Shown here in pieces: positions 1 through 10,300 of a stretch of DNA of 64,000 bases. The notes beneath the pieces are model-generated. The model was not told the origin of the DNA. It worked only from the letters and a program-made list of their open reading frames with translations, and did not search any database. A program made the position numbers and the translations under genes. The first letter of the stretch is position 1, and the number at the start of each line of letters is the position of its first letter. Source of the stretch: Planctomycetota bacterium (lineage in GTDB: Bacteria > Planctomycetota > UBA1135 > UBA2386). Location: the NCBI GenBank assembly GCA_016713175.1, contig JADJPQ010000006.1, forward strand, positions 62,001-126,000. The letters run 5' to 3'.

Positions 1-1
1 C

Positions 2-370
2 TACGAGCACCCGATCGCGATCGGCATGCGGGCGATGACGATCGCGGTCGATCCGGCGACCGGCCGCATCGTCGGCGGCGGCCCCAGTGCCGCGCACACG
101 ACGGCAGGCAATGCCACCGCGTTCCTCGTCGATGCTCTGCGGAGCAACCTGCCCGATGTCGCCACCGCGACCTTCGGCGACGGCAACACGATCGTGCTGA
201 CCCTCGGCGGAGGCTCGCTCGAAGCCGTCAGGGCGGAGTTCTCGCCAGCCGGGATCGGCGACGCGGCTCTGCGACTGGCCAGGGCCGCCAACAAAGCCGA
301 CGACAAGACAGTGCGGGAGATCGAGAAGTTCAAGACCACGGAGTGGATCCTTGTCGCGAAGCCGAAGTAG
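2..370 (+). CDS. C-terminal part of an unrecognised protein (5' truncated by window edge)
   Basis: The reading frame is open from the first full codon and ends with TAG, so only the last 122 residues are visible. An internal ATG at position 26 exists, but the frame runs through it to the window edge, so the true start is probably outside. The peptide has a glycine-rich stretch (VGGGPSAAH), a mixed alpha/beta pattern and a Lys/Glu-rich helix near the end. No signal peptide, membrane segment or catalytic motif is visible. I do not recognise the family. It lies just upstream of, and on the same strand as, the protease-like gene, with a 16-nt gap if that gene starts at 387, so the two could be co-transcribed. 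Confidence 0.6.
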   Translation, partial: YEHPIAIGMRAMTIAVDPATGRIVGGGPSAAHTTAGNATAFLVDALRSNLPDVATATFGDGNTIVLTLGGGSLEAVRAEFSPAGIGDAALRLARAANKADDKTVREIEKFKTTEWILVAKPK

Positions 371-386
371 CCGGACGGACGAGCCG

Positions 387-1412
387 GTGCCGATCCGGTC
401 GATCGATCGTCTCGTGCCCGAACTGCTGTCCGCCATGCGCCGACGCTTTCCCGCCGCCAGGATCTGCGGCGGCGGGCTCGGTTGGCGGCAGCGGCGAGCC
501 GCCGCTGCCGACGAGCCGCGCGAGCGCGCGCTGCGGGTCTTCGTGCCCCGCAAGATCTGCCGACAGCAGGCACGGCGCGAGGGTCGCACCATCGTCTGGC
601 TGCCGCCGCGGACCCACGCGCTCGTCCGCTTGTTCAACCGCACCCACGAGATCACGGTGCCGATCGACGTCGACGAGATCCAGGCCGCGATCCCGACGTG
701 GTTCTCGATCGGCACCCCGGGCAACGACACCCAGTCGGCGGCGGCGTTCGCTACCTGGCGCGCCGACAGCGGCATGGTCCGCACCGGCGTGGTCACCGCC
801 GGCCATGGCTTCTGGCGCAAGAACAACGCGGGCGGGTTCGACCGCCTGACACGATCCCGCGTGCAGCTCGCCGACGGCACCACCGTCGCCGGCCGATTGT
901 TGGACGCCTCGCTCCTGGGGCCGGATCGGGTCGACGTGGCGCTAGTCGCGGTCGCGCCGCAGGATCTCGTGGGTCATGGCTGGCCGGTCGCGCCCGACGG
1001 TCTGCCAGGGACACAAATCCCGGGCCTGGGCCGCTACGCCGGGCTGCTCGGCGGCCTCGTCGACGACGACGCCGTTCCCGCAAGCCTCCGCGCCGCAAAC
1101 ATCACCAGCGACCGGTGCATCGCGATGGCGTGGTACGAGCGCGTGCGGGTCCACGTGAGCGAGTTCGGCACGCTATGGATGAACGGCGTAGTCGAGACAC
1201 ACTGCGGCCCCGACAGCCCCGGGTTCTTGCCGGGGACGAGTGGCGCGCCGATCTTCGCGACGGCGCCAAGCACGATGCCGCTCGGCATCCAGAGCCTGTG
1301 CCTCGACCCGGGCACTTGGCGTCGCAGCTATGCCACCGACTTCCGAGCCGCCGAACGCTGGCTTCGCGAGCGCGTCCACCCGTCTCTGCGCCTGCACTGG
1401 CAGCCGGCCTGA
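387..1412 (+). CDS. Trypsin-fold serine protease-like protein
   Basis: A 341-residue protein with what looks like a chymotrypsin/trypsin-type catalytic triad in the right order and spacing: His140 in TAGHG (compare TAAHC), Asp183 in DVALV, and Ser285 in GTSGAPIF (compare GDSGGP). The first 90 residues are basic and resemble no protease pro-domain I know. No convincing signal peptide is visible, so the location is unclear. The frame opens at a TTG (351) that overlaps the upstream gene. I chose GTG 387, preceded by a GGACGGAC stretch; GTG 414 or ATG 435 are also possible. The active-site assignment is motif-based; divergence from classical proteases is large, so substrate and activity are unknown. 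Confidence 0.65.
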   Translation: MPIRSIDRLVPELLSAMRRRFPAARICGGGLGWRQRRAAAADEPRERALRVFVPRKICRQQARREGRTIVWLPPRTHALVRLFNRTHEITVPIDVDEIQAAIPTWFSIGTPGNDTQSAAAFATWRADSGMVRTGVVTAGHGFWRKNNAGGFDRLTRSRVQLADGTTVAGRLLDASLLGPDRVDVALVAVAPQDLVGHGWPVAPDGLPGTQIPGLGRYAGLLGGLVDDDAVPASLRAANITSDRCIAMAWYERVRVHVSEFGTLWMNGVVETHCGPDSPGFLPGTSGAPIFATAPSTMPLGIQSLCLDPGTWRRSYATDFRAAERWLRERVHPSLRLHWQPA

Positions 1413-1422
1413 CCGACTCGGC

Positions 1423-2661
1423 TCAGCCCGCGGCTTGCAGCGCTCGCGGCCCGCGATGCGAACGACCAGGCCGGCCGCCGCGGCTCCGTTCACCGCGTTC
1501 GCGCTTGCGCCCACCGCCGCCGCCACCACACGGCCGGCCATACCCGCGACCCGGCGGCCGCGGCGCATCGTCGGTCGGCGGCTGCCCCTTCAAGTGCCTC
1601 GCCACCGCGTCGTACAACCGCTTTTCGCTCGGCGCCACCAACGACAACGCGCGCCCCGAACGTCCGGCCCGCCCCGTTCGCCCGGTCCGATGGATGTAGT
1701 CTTCGACCGCCAACGGGAAGTCGTAGTTGACGACCAGATCGATGTCGTCGACATCGATGCCGCGCGCCGCGACGTCGGTCGCGACCAGGAATCGGACCTT
1801 GCCGCGCGAGAACGCCTGCAAACACACATGCCGCGCCTCGGCGCCCTTGTCGCCGTGGATCGAATCCGCCGGCAGACCAAAGCGCTGCAGCGACTTGCCG
1901 AGCTTTTCGCAACCGAGCTTCTTGTTGACGAAGACCAGTACTTTGCCGTGTTCCTGTTCGAGCACGCGCTCGAGCAGCGCCAGCTTGTCGGTGACCGGCA
2001 CCGCGACGAAGCGGTGCGAGATGGTCTTCGCGGACTGGCTGCGGGTGCCGATCTGCACGCGTTCGGCGTGCGGCAGGAAGTCCTTGACCAGCGCTTCGAC
2101 TTCGTGCGGCATCGTCGCCGAGAACAGCAGGTTCTGCCGTTCCTGCGGCAGGCGCAGGAAGATGCGCCGGATCTGCGGCATGAAGCCCATGTCGAGCATG
2201 CGGTCGGCTTCGTCGAGTACGACCATCTGCACCTTCTCGAGCGACAGGTTGCGCCGCTCCAGGTGATCGATCAGCCGGCCCGGACAGGCGACGATGACGT
2301 CGACGCCCCGCTTGAACGCCGATTCCTGGATCGCCATGTCGACGCCGCCGAACGCGGTGCAGACGTGCAGGTTGGCGAACTGGGCGTAGACGCGCAGGTT
2401 CTCGGCGACCTGGACGCACAGTTCGCGGGTGGGCACGACGATCAGGCCGCGCAGGCCGGGCGGCCCGCCGCAAAGGCGGTCGAGCATCGGCAGGCCGAAG
2501 GCCGCGGTCTTGCCGCTGCCGGTCTGGCCCAGCCCGATCAGTTCGGCGCCTTGGATGATCTTGGGGATGGCGTGCTGTTGGATCTCGGTCGGCTGTTCGT
2601 AGCCGGCGGCGCGCACACCGTGGAGGATGGGCTCTTTGAGCCCGAGGGAAGCAAAACTCAC
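1423..2661 (-). CDS. DEAD-box ATP-dependent RNA helicase (RhlE-like)
   Basis: A 412-residue RNA helicase with the standard two RecA domains: Q motif around Gln28, motif I GQTGSGKT at 45-52, PTREL at 77-81, DEAD at 150-153, SAT at 181-183 and HRTGRTGR near 325. The C-terminal 60 residues are Gly/Arg-rich (RGG-like), a common RNA-binding tail in this family. The frame stays open upstream to 2913, but those residues are low-complexity and the family start matches the GTG at 2661 (VSFASLGL), so I use that. The family unwinds structured RNA during ribosome assembly, cold adaptation or decay; RhlE, CsdA and DbpA cannot be separated by eye. Convergent with the protease gene upstream. Confidence 0.93.
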   Translation of the reverse strand: MSFASLGLKEPILHGVRAAGYEQPTEIQQHAIPKIIQGAELIGLGQTGSGKTAAFGLPMLDRLCGGPPGLRGLIVVPTRELCVQVAENLRVYAQFANLHVCTAFGGVDMAIQESAFKRGVDVIVACPGRLIDHLERRNLSLEKVQMVVLDEADRMLDMGFMPQIRRIFLRLPQERQNLLFSATMPHEVEALVKDFLPHAERVQIGTRSQSAKTISHRFVAVPVTDKLALLERVLEQEHGKVLVFVNKKLGCEKLGKSLQRFGLPADSIHGDKGAEARHVCLQAFSRGKVRFLVATDVAARGIDVDDIDLVVNYDFPLAVEDYIHRTGRTGRAGRSGRALSLVAPSEKRLYDAVARHLKGQPPTDDAPRPPGRGYGRPCGGGGGGRKRERGERSRGGRPGRSHRGPRALQAAG

Positions 2662-2981
2662 GTAGCAGTCACTCTGGTTTGGCAGAACGCGGTCAGGCGG
2701 CGCGGGAACGATCCCGCACGCGCAACGCGTGGGTCGGCGACGGGTGTCGCGGAGGTCGACGCGCTGCAGGGGAAATCGGCATTCCGAGGTCTCGGCTTGA
2801 GACTCGGAGGCCGGCGCCCGCCGCGGGGGAACGTCACGCTCCCCTGGGCCCGCATGGTAGGCCGCTGGCGCCGCAGAACAAAGCGCCAAGAACCTCACGC
2901 CCTTGTTTCGCAACCGCCAGGCGAGGGATCGGGCCGCGAAACTTGCCCTGCCACGGCCCCACCCGTAACCCTAGCCGTCGC
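2662..2981. other. 320-bp divergent intergenic region between the helicase and enolase genes
   Basis: No gene recognised. The helicase frame stays open through most of it, but with no recognisable protein signature. It must carry the promoters of both divergent genes. A perfect 6-bp hairpin (GCGGGA, loop ACGA, TCCCGC) at 2702-2717 would lie in the helicase 5' leader, 41 nt upstream of the chosen GTG. Long structured leaders are known for cold-regulated DEAD-box genes, but nothing here proves that role. No clear -35/-10 pair or strong Shine-Dalgarno site for enolase is visible. Confidence 0.5.
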
Positions 2982-4241
2982 ATGACCACCATCGTCTCCG
3001 TCCACGGCCGCGAAGTCCTCGATTCCCGCGGCAACCCCACCGTCGAAGTCGAAGTCGAACTCGAAACCGGCGCCCGCGGCAGCGTCATCGTCCCCTCCGG
3101 CGCCAGCACCGGCGCGCACGAAGCGGTCGAACTGCGCGACGGCGACAAGAAGCGCTACCTCGGCAAGGGCGTCACCAAGGCCGTCGAGAACGTCAACTCG
3201 ACGATCACCGAAGCGCTGCTCGGCCAGCCCGGCGACGACCAGTACCTGATCGACTCGCTGCTGCGCGAAGTCGACGGCACCAAGAACAAGGGCAAACTCG
3301 GCGCCAACGCGATCCTCGGCGCCAGCCTCGCGACCGCCAAGGCCGCCGCCAACGAAGCCGGCCTGCCGCTGTTCCGCTACCTCGGCGGCGCCCAGGCCCG
3401 GCGGCTGCCGGTGCCGATGATGAACATCCTGAACGGCGGCGCGCACGCCGACAACAACGTCGACTTCCAGGAGTTCATGGTCATGCCGATCGGCGCGGCC
3501 TCGTTCCGCGAAGGCCTGCGGATGGGCGTCGAGATCTTCCACGCGCTGAAGGGCGAACTGAAGACCCGCGGCCTCGCCACCGGCGTCGGCGACGAAGGCG
3601 GGTTCGCGCCAAACCTGAAGAGCAACGCCGAGGCGTTCGAGGTGATCCTCGCCGCGATCAAGAAGGCGGGCTACAAGGCCGGCAGCGACGTGATGCTGGC
3701 GATGGATGCGGCGGTGACCGAGTTGTTCCAGAAGGGCAAGTACACGCTCGAGGGCGAGGGCAAGACCATCGACAGCAAGGGCATGGTCGAGCTGTTCACC
3801 GGCTGGTGTCAGCAGTTCCCGATCTTCTCGATCGAAGACGGCATGGCCGAGGACGACTGGAAGGGCTGGCAGATGCTGACCGCGGCGATCGGCGGCAAGA
3901 CCCAGCTGGTCGGCGACGATCTGTTCGTCACCAACACCGAACGGCTGCGCCGCGGCATCGAGGAGAAGGCCGGCAACGCGATCCTGATCAAGGTCAATCA
4001 GATCGGCACGTTGACCGAGACGCTGGAGGCGATCGATCTGGCGCGGCGGGCCGGCATGCGCGCGGTGATGTCGCATCGGTCGGGCGAGAGCGAGGACAGC
4101 ACGATCGCCGATCTGGCGGTGGCGACGGGTGTCGGTCAGATCAAGACCGGCGCGCCGTGCCGCAGTGATCGGGTGGCGAAGTACAACCAGCTGCTGCGCA
4201 TCGAAGAGATGCTCGGCGAAGCCGCTACCTACGGCATCTAA
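2982..4241 (+). CDS. eno: Enolase (phosphopyruvate hydratase)
   Basis: A 419-residue glycolytic enzyme that converts 2-phosphoglycerate to phosphoenolpyruvate in the cytoplasm, close to the usual 420-435 residues. Family signatures are intact: the start TTIVSVHGREVLDSRGNPTV, the mobile loop PSGASTG, GDEGGFAPN around the catalytic Glu, the ALD-type metal site near SIEDGMAEDDW, the catalytic Lys in ILIKVNQIGT and the SHRSGESED signature. The frame is open upstream to 2679, but ATG 2982 matches the conserved N-terminus. The stop codon lies 5 nt from the convergent stop of the repeat-protein gene, leaving no room for a dedicated terminator. Confidence 0.98.
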   Translation: MTTIVSVHGREVLDSRGNPTVEVEVELETGARGSVIVPSGASTGAHEAVELRDGDKKRYLGKGVTKAVENVNSTITEALLGQPGDDQYLIDSLLREVDGTKNKGKLGANAILGASLATAKAAANEAGLPLFRYLGGAQARRLPVPMMNILNGGAHADNNVDFQEFMVMPIGAASFREGLRMGVEIFHALKGELKTRGLATGVGDEGGFAPNLKSNAEAFEVILAAIKKAGYKAGSDVMLAMDAAVTELFQKGKYTLEGEGKTIDSKGMVELFTGWCQQFPIFSIEDGMAEDDWKGWQMLTAAIGGKTQLVGDDLFVTNTERLRRGIEEKAGNAILIKVNQIGTLTETLEAIDLARRAGMRAVMSHRSGESEDSTIADLAVATGVGQIKTGAPCRSDRVAKYNQLLRIEEMLGEAATYGI

Positions 4242-4246
4242 GCCGG

Positions 4247-7200
4247 CTACTGCCCGAGCATCAGCCGCAGCCCGCCGCTCAGCGCGAGCCCCTGATCGAG
4301 CGCCGCGCCCTGGTCGATGACCGCATACTGGCAGAAGAACTGCATGCCCAGATAGCTCGGACTCGCCGGCACCGGCAGCGGTGAACGCGCGAAGCCGACT
4401 GCACTGGTCATCACCGCCGGCAACCCAGCGATCGCTGGCGCGATCAGCAGACGACAACCGCCGATCGACACCGCCGCGGGCGCGAGGCTGACCCCGGCGA
4501 ACGCCAGCGTGTTCGGCCGCGCATTCGCCAGATCCAGCGCAAACCCGGCATTGCCGAGCCGCGGCAGCCCATGCGCCGCGATCGTCGCCGTGATGCCATT
4601 GCTGCCCGGACACCGACTGTCGCCATACCCCACCGCCGCCGCGGCCTGATTGGCGCCGAGCACGATCACCCACAGTTCGTCGCCGAAGATCCCGTCGTTG
4701 GCGCGAAAGAACAGCTGGTCACCGACGAACGTCAGGTCGGCAATCGACGCCGCGCCCTGGCCCACAGCCGCGCCGATCCGGCCAAGCCGCGAAGTGCCGG
4801 TCGCGGTGCCATCACTGAGCCACAGCTGCAGCCCATCCACGCCATCGCTGCCAGCGAACGCCACCAGCGACGTCGCCCCCAGGCGAGTCAGCGAACCAGC
4901 CTGCACGCCATGCGCGAGACCAGGGTGCAGATCGCGCACCAGCACCGTCCCGTTCGCCGTGCCATCGCTGACCCACAGTTCGCTGCCGTGCAGCGCGTCC
5001 TCGGCGACGAAGTAGAGCCGGTCGTTGACCGCGACCAGATCGTGGAACGTCGTCGCCGCGCCGCCTGGCGTCAGGTCCACGATCAGCCGCGTGCCGGCGA
5101 CCGTGCCGTCGCTGACCCACAGTTCGCGCCCGACGCCAGCGCCGATCGCCGTGAAGAACAACCGGTTGCCCGCCGCCGTCAGCTGTGCCGGCGTCGAACC
5201 GCCGCTGCCCGCGAGCAGATCGGCGAACAGTGCCGTGCCCGCCGGCGTGCCATCCGTGCGACACAGCTCGGCACCGACACCCGGCGCTTCGGCAGCGAAC
5301 CAGCCAAAGCCGCCGAACACCGCAAAGCCGCCGACGAAGCCGCGGGCCGGTCCGGGCATGAGGTCGGCGAGCACACGCGTGCCGGCGAGCGTGCCATCGG
5401 ACACCCACGCCTCGGTGCCACGCGTGCTGTCGAACGCCGAGAACAGCAGCCGATTGCCCAGCGCGGTCAGGTTGGCAGCGCTGCTGCCGTTGCCGCCAGG
5501 CTGCAGGTCGAACTCGAACGTTCCGGCACTGGTACCGTCGGTGACGAACAGTTCATTGCCGGCATTGCGCGCACCGGTGAAGAACAACCGATTGCCGACC
5601 GGCACCAGCTGTCGCGGACCCGACGACACGGCACCTGGATTCACGTCGACGCCGATGCCGGTGCCCGCCGTCGTGCCATTGCTGCGCCCGAGCTCGACAC
5701 CCAGCGGCGGGATGCCGGCGCCAAACCAGACTTCATTGCGCCACACCACCGCATCGACCGGCGACGAACTCGACGTTCCGGCCGCGAGGTCCAGCAACTG
5801 GCTGGTGCCACCGACGGTGCCATCGCTGATCCACGGCTCGGAGGCAGCGCCGGGCGTCCAGGCGCGGAAGAACAGCCGGTCGCCGAACGCGACCATCTCG
5901 CCGATGCCCGCATCGCCGCCATCGGTGCGCAGGTCGGTCACCAGCCTGGTGCCTGCCGCGCTGCCATCGCTGACGAACAGCTCGCTGCCGACCGCGCCGA
6001 CATTGGCCTGGAAGAACACGCGCGCGCCGACCGCGCCGAGGTTGGTCACCCCGCTCGCGACCGGATTCGACGGCAGCGCGAACGTGCCCGCGACCGTGCC
6101 ATCGCTGCGCCAGAGCTGCGTGCCCGACCCGGGCGCAGCGGCCGCGAAGGCAACGCCACCGAACGCACCGATCGGCGGCACCGCCAGCCCGAACGGACCG
6201 GCAAGTGGCGTCGTGCCGGCGATGCTGCCGTCGGTGACGAACAGCGCGAACGCGGGGCCGGCGCCGCCGATGAAGAACGCACGATTGCCGGCGACCGCGA
6301 ACGTCGTCTGGCTCGTTCCCGAGCTGCCGGCAACAGTGTCCCGCAGCATGACGGTGCCCGCCGGCGTACCGTCCGAACGCCACGGCTCGCGACCGCTGCC
6401 GTTGGTCGCCCAGAACACCACCTGGGTGCCAAGCGCGGTCAGCCCGCGCACGTCGGCGCCGACGCTGCCGGCGCCGATGTCGGCCACCTGCCGCGTGCCC
6501 GCGACCGTGCCGTTCGTGCACCACAGTTCGCGCCCGGCCGCCGCCGTGCTGGCGGTGAAGAACAGCTGGCTGCCGGCGACGCACAGATCGTCCGGCGCCG
6601 CCGAGCCGGCCCCGGCCACGATGTCGAGCGCCAGCGTCGTGCCACCCGGCGTGCCGTCGGTGCGCCAGAGTTCCTGGCCCGCGACGCTGGTCGCGGCGAA
6701 CCACAGCTGACCGTTCCACGAGGTCAGCGACGACGGCGACGACGAACTCGCACCGGGCGCGAGGTCGACGAACACCTGGGTGCCGGCCGTCGTGCCGTCG
6801 CTGCTCCACAGTTCGGTGCCCAGCGTCGCACTGCTCGCGGTGAAGAACAGCCGGCCGCCGAACGCCACCATCGAATCGATGGCACTGCTGGTTGCCGGCA
6901 ACGGCAGCAGATCCCGCACGAGTCGGGTGCCCTGACGCGTGCCGTCGGTCGCCCAGAGTTCGCGGCCCAGGCCATCGACACGGGCGACGAAGAACAGCGT
7001 GTTGCCGACCACCGTGAACAATGCCGGCGAGGAACCGTTCTGCCCCGGGTTGATGTCCTTCAGCAAGAACGTGCCTGCGGCGGTACCGTCGCTACGCCAG
7101 AGCTCGGTGCCGAACTCATCGGTGGCGGCGAAATACGCGACGCCGTTCATCGCCACCGGCGTCTCCGGTGAGCTGCTCGCCGCACTGCCGGGCGGCGGAT

Positions 7201-7282
7201 AGATGTCGCGGATGAGATTCTGCGCGGGAACCGCAGCCAACAAGGCGGCGGCAACGAGGAGTCGGGGGATCGAGTGAGTCAT
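4247..7282 (-). CDS. Secreted ELWxSDGTxxGT-repeat protein
   Basis: A 1011-residue exported protein built almost entirely of tandem repeats. After a signal peptide (MTHSIPRLLVAAALLAAVPAQ) I count 17 copies of a roughly 47-residue unit with the core ELWxSDGTxxGT, the acidic DIxPG segment and a GxxLFFxA strand, plus a degenerate last copy ending in ELWV. Such repeats are expected to fold as beta-propeller-like blades in extracellular proteins. Residues about 880-1011 form a separate Cys-containing beta domain ending LALSGGLRLMLGQ; the same ending occurs in the broken gene at 11771-11872, so it may be a lineage-specific surface or sorting domain. The start is the ATG before the signal peptide; the frame upstream to 7450 lacks a plausible N-terminus. 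Ligand and function unknown. Confidence 0.85.
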   Translation of the reverse strand: MTHSIPRLLVAAALLAAVPAQNLIRDIYPPPGSAASSSPETPVAMNGVAYFAATDEFGTELWRSDGTAAGTFLLKDINPGQNGSSPALFTVVGNTLFFVARVDGLGRELWATDGTRQGTRLVRDLLPLPATSSAIDSMVAFGGRLFFTASSATLGTELWSSDGTTAGTQVFVDLAPGASSSSPSSLTSWNGQLWFAATSVAGQELWRTDGTPGGTTLALDIVAGAGSAAPDDLCVAGSQLFFTASTAAAGRELWCTNGTVAGTRQVADIGAGSVGADVRGLTALGTQVVFWATNGSGREPWRSDGTPAGTVMLRDTVAGSSGTSQTTFAVAGNRAFFIGGAGPAFALFVTDGSIAGTTPLAGPFGLAVPPIGAFGGVAFAAAAPGSGTQLWRSDGTVAGTFALPSNPVASGVTNLGAVGARVFFQANVGAVGSELFVSDGSAAGTRLVTDLRTDGGDAGIGEMVAFGDRLFFRAWTPGAASEPWISDGTVGGTSQLLDLAAGTSSSSPVDAVVWRNEVWFGAGIPPLGVELGRSNGTTAGTGIGVDVNPGAVSSGPRQLVPVGNRLFFTGARNAGNELFVTDGTSAGTFEFDLQPGGNGSSAANLTALGNRLLFSAFDSTRGTEAWVSDGTLAGTRVLADLMPGPARGFVGGFAVFGGFGWFAAEAPGVGAELCRTDGTPAGTALFADLLAGSGGSTPAQLTAAGNRLFFTAIGAGVGRELWVSDGTVAGTRLIVDLTPGGAATTFHDLVAVNDRLYFVAEDALHGSELWVSDGTANGTVLVRDLHPGLAHGVQAGSLTRLGATSLVAFAGSDGVDGLQLWLSDGTATGTSRLGRIGAAVGQGAASIADLTFVGDQLFFRANDGIFGDELWVIVLGANQAAAAVGYGDSRCPGSNGITATIAAHGLPRLGNAGFALDLANARPNTLAFAGVSLAPAAVSIGGCRLLIAPAIAGLPAVMTSAVGFARSPLPVPASPSYLGMQFFCQYAVIDQGAALDQGLALSGGLRLMLGQ

Positions 7283-7365
7283 GGCGATGGCGGTGTCCGC
7301 GCTCACGAGGATGAGCCGCTCGTGCGCGTCACACGCTCGCCACCGAAGTCCGGTTCGACCGACCC

Positions 7366-10300
7366 TCAGGCGGCGGGCGGCACCGGCACCGGCAACTTCG
7401 GCTCCAACGCCTCCAGCAGCCTCTGCGCCTCGGCAAGCTCCCGTTCGCACACGCCATCGATGTCGAGACGCCTGGCCTGGGCGAGATGCTCGCGCGCCGC
7501 TGCGAACCCTTCGTCGCGGCTGCTGCCCGCCGCATGCGCCGCCGCGCGATGCGCCACCGCCGCCGACAGGTTGACGAAAACCTCAGGCCGCGGATCCGCC
7601 CGCGCTGCCGACTCGAGACTGCGACAGGCCGCCTCGTGATCGCCGGACACCAGCTGGGCCCGCCCACGAAAGCGCGCACAGTTGCCGATCCAGGTGCGCT
7701 TCAGTTTCGCGTCGGTCAGGTCGCGCAGACAACCCTCGGCCTGGTCGACCGCCGCCAGGGCGTCGGCTGCGGCGATGCGGCGATCGATCAGCGTCGACGC
7801 CAGACCGAGGTACGCGTAGGCAGCTGCGATGCCGCGCGGCACGTCGTCGTCGGCACCACCGTCGATCATCGCATTGGCTTCGGCAGCGTCCTTCGGCGCA
7901 AGCTCGGCGGCAAGCGCGACGAATCGCTCTTCCGCCTCCTGCCAGGCGTGCGTCGTCAGCAGGCAATCGGCGAGGTGCAGGCGGATGGCCGTCAGGCAGT
8001 ACTGCCGCCGTTCCAGCACGCGCAGATGGGCGATCGCCTCGGCATCGCGCTGCGCCGCCGCCAGCACCCGGGCCAGCAGATGCTCGGTGAACCGTAGGAA
8101 TGCCGGCGACTTGCCGACCTCGAGCGCGGTCTGCAGGTGGTCGATCGCCTGCGCGAGATCCTGGCGCCGCTGCGCGCGTTCGTCCGGTGCGCGGGTCCGG
8201 CGCAGCAGGCATTGGCCGAGGAACCGGTGCAGATCGGCGTCGTCCGGCGCAAAGCGCAGCGCGCTGGTGAACGCCGGCACCGCCCCTTCCCACTGCGCCA
8301 GCGCCATGTGCGCTTCCCCGAGTTCGCGGTAGTCGTAGGAACTCAGCGGATCCTCGTCGACCCCGGCCTGCGCCGCCTCCAGCGCATCGGCCAGCCGGTT
8401 CTGCCACCGCAGCGCGCGGGCCAGCAGCCCCTGCAGGCCGCGCTTGCGGACCTGTTCGCGATGCACGCGCCCGAACCAGTCGATCGCCTGACGCAAACGG
8501 ACTTCGGCATCCTTGGGCCGGCCGGCATCGAGCAGCACCCGGGCGAGTCCTTCGTTGGCAATCGCAGCTTCCCACGGCATGCCCGCGGTCTCGCGCTGCT
8601 GCACGAACGCCTCGAACGCGGCGATGCCGACAGCACCCTGGCGGTGCAACTCCGCGCGTCTGGCCTCGATCTCCGGGAACCGCTCGAGCCGCTCGCGAAC
8701 GGCGGCGACCGCCTGCTCGAGCTGCTGCAGCAGCGGCTCGGCCTTCGACGGCTCGGCCTGCCAGGCGCGCAGTTGCTCGAGCACGGCGCCGTACCCCAAC
8801 AGCCGATGTCCGGCGAGGGCCCACGCCAGGGCGACGGGAGCCTTGCGGGCGCGCGCCCGGGTCGATGGCGCAATCGCCGTCCGGATCGCGCCGATCCGGA
8901 CGGTCAACACCCGGAGGGCCTCCAGGACGCGGGCGCGCGCCCCGACACCGAGTTCGCCGACGCGATCAGCCGCGCGCTGACAGCTGCGCAGCGCCGCATC
9001 GAGCCGATCGCGGTGGGCTTCGGCCAGCGCCAACGTGCACCTGCGATCCGGATCGCCGGCCGCGTGCGTGACGGCAGCCGCAGCGTGCCGGCGTGCGCGA
9101 CCCCACTGCCGGGCATCACCGGCGAGCAATGCCAGCGTCTCGTGCGTGTCGACGATCCACGGCGCCAACGCGCGCACCAGCAGCAGCGACCGGCGCGCCC
9201 GCAACGCCGCCAGCCAACGGATCCACCGGCTGGCCGTCGGGTCCTTCGCGGCCAGCACATACAAGAACGCGATGTTGCGCAGCGTCGCCGCGGCGTGATC
9301 CCGCGTCTGTTCGCGTCGCAGTCTGGCTGCCGCCGAATCCGCGCCGGCCAGCAGCGCCCCACACATCGCCCACCACGCCAGCCGCACGGCCTTGCGAAAC
9401 GCCACTGCGCCCTCGGCCAGGACCATGACATCGCGCTCGATCTGCCAGCGATCATGCGCCACCAGGCCGGCCAGGTTCCACGTCAACGCGTGCTGGAACG
9501 TACTCGGCGCCACCAGGCGGGCCTGGGCGACCAGATCCCCCGCCTGCTGCAGTTGCGCAACCGCCACGGTCGGATGCGCGGCCGCGATCGCCAGCGCCTG
9601 CTGCCACTGATTCCACGCCATCGGATAGAGCAGCCGCCAGTGCCCGCCAGGCGCGGTGTTGGACCGCGCGAACGCCTGCTGCGCGGCCTCCAGCCGACCG
9701 AGTTCGGTGTAGACGACACCGAGATTGTGCCAGCCGACGTCGAGGCGGTCGTCGGTGGTCACCGCCGCCACCAGGTGCCGTTCGGCTTCGCGCAGATTGG
9801 CGCGGCGGTCCTGCGGCGCATGCTGCGCGCGGCGGAACGCCCGCAGGCCGGCGACGAAGTGCTGCAACGCGCGCCACTGCACCTCGGCGGGCAGCGCGAT
9901 CGCCGCGAAGATCCGACAGGCGAGTTCCTGCGCCAGATCCTGCTGCGAACGCGACGGTTCGCCGGCGTGTTCCATTGGCGCCGAAACGACCCAGCTGCGC
10001 GTGCGCGCGACGCCGTGCAGTTCGAGTGCGATCACGCGCGCGGCGCCGTCCTTGCCGACCTGGCCGCTGATCCGCGGCCCGCGGACCAGCCGGCCGAACA
10101 GCCCCGCCAGGACGCCGACTGGAACCTGGAACGGCCCGAGACCGAGCGTTGCCTGCGAACTGATCGCCTCCTGCAACGTCGGCAGCGGCGCCTCGATCAG
10201 CACCGCCTGCTCGGCCCCGCGGGCGCGATGCTCGTCGAACTGGGTGAACAAATCGCGCAGTTCGATCAGCTGGGCGGCGATCAGCCCGCCGAGCCCCTTG

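Noticed and set aside
4571..7171. An 866-codon plus-strand frame with apparent repeats
   Set aside because: Its periodicity is the antisense image of the ELWxSDGT repeats, not an independent protein.
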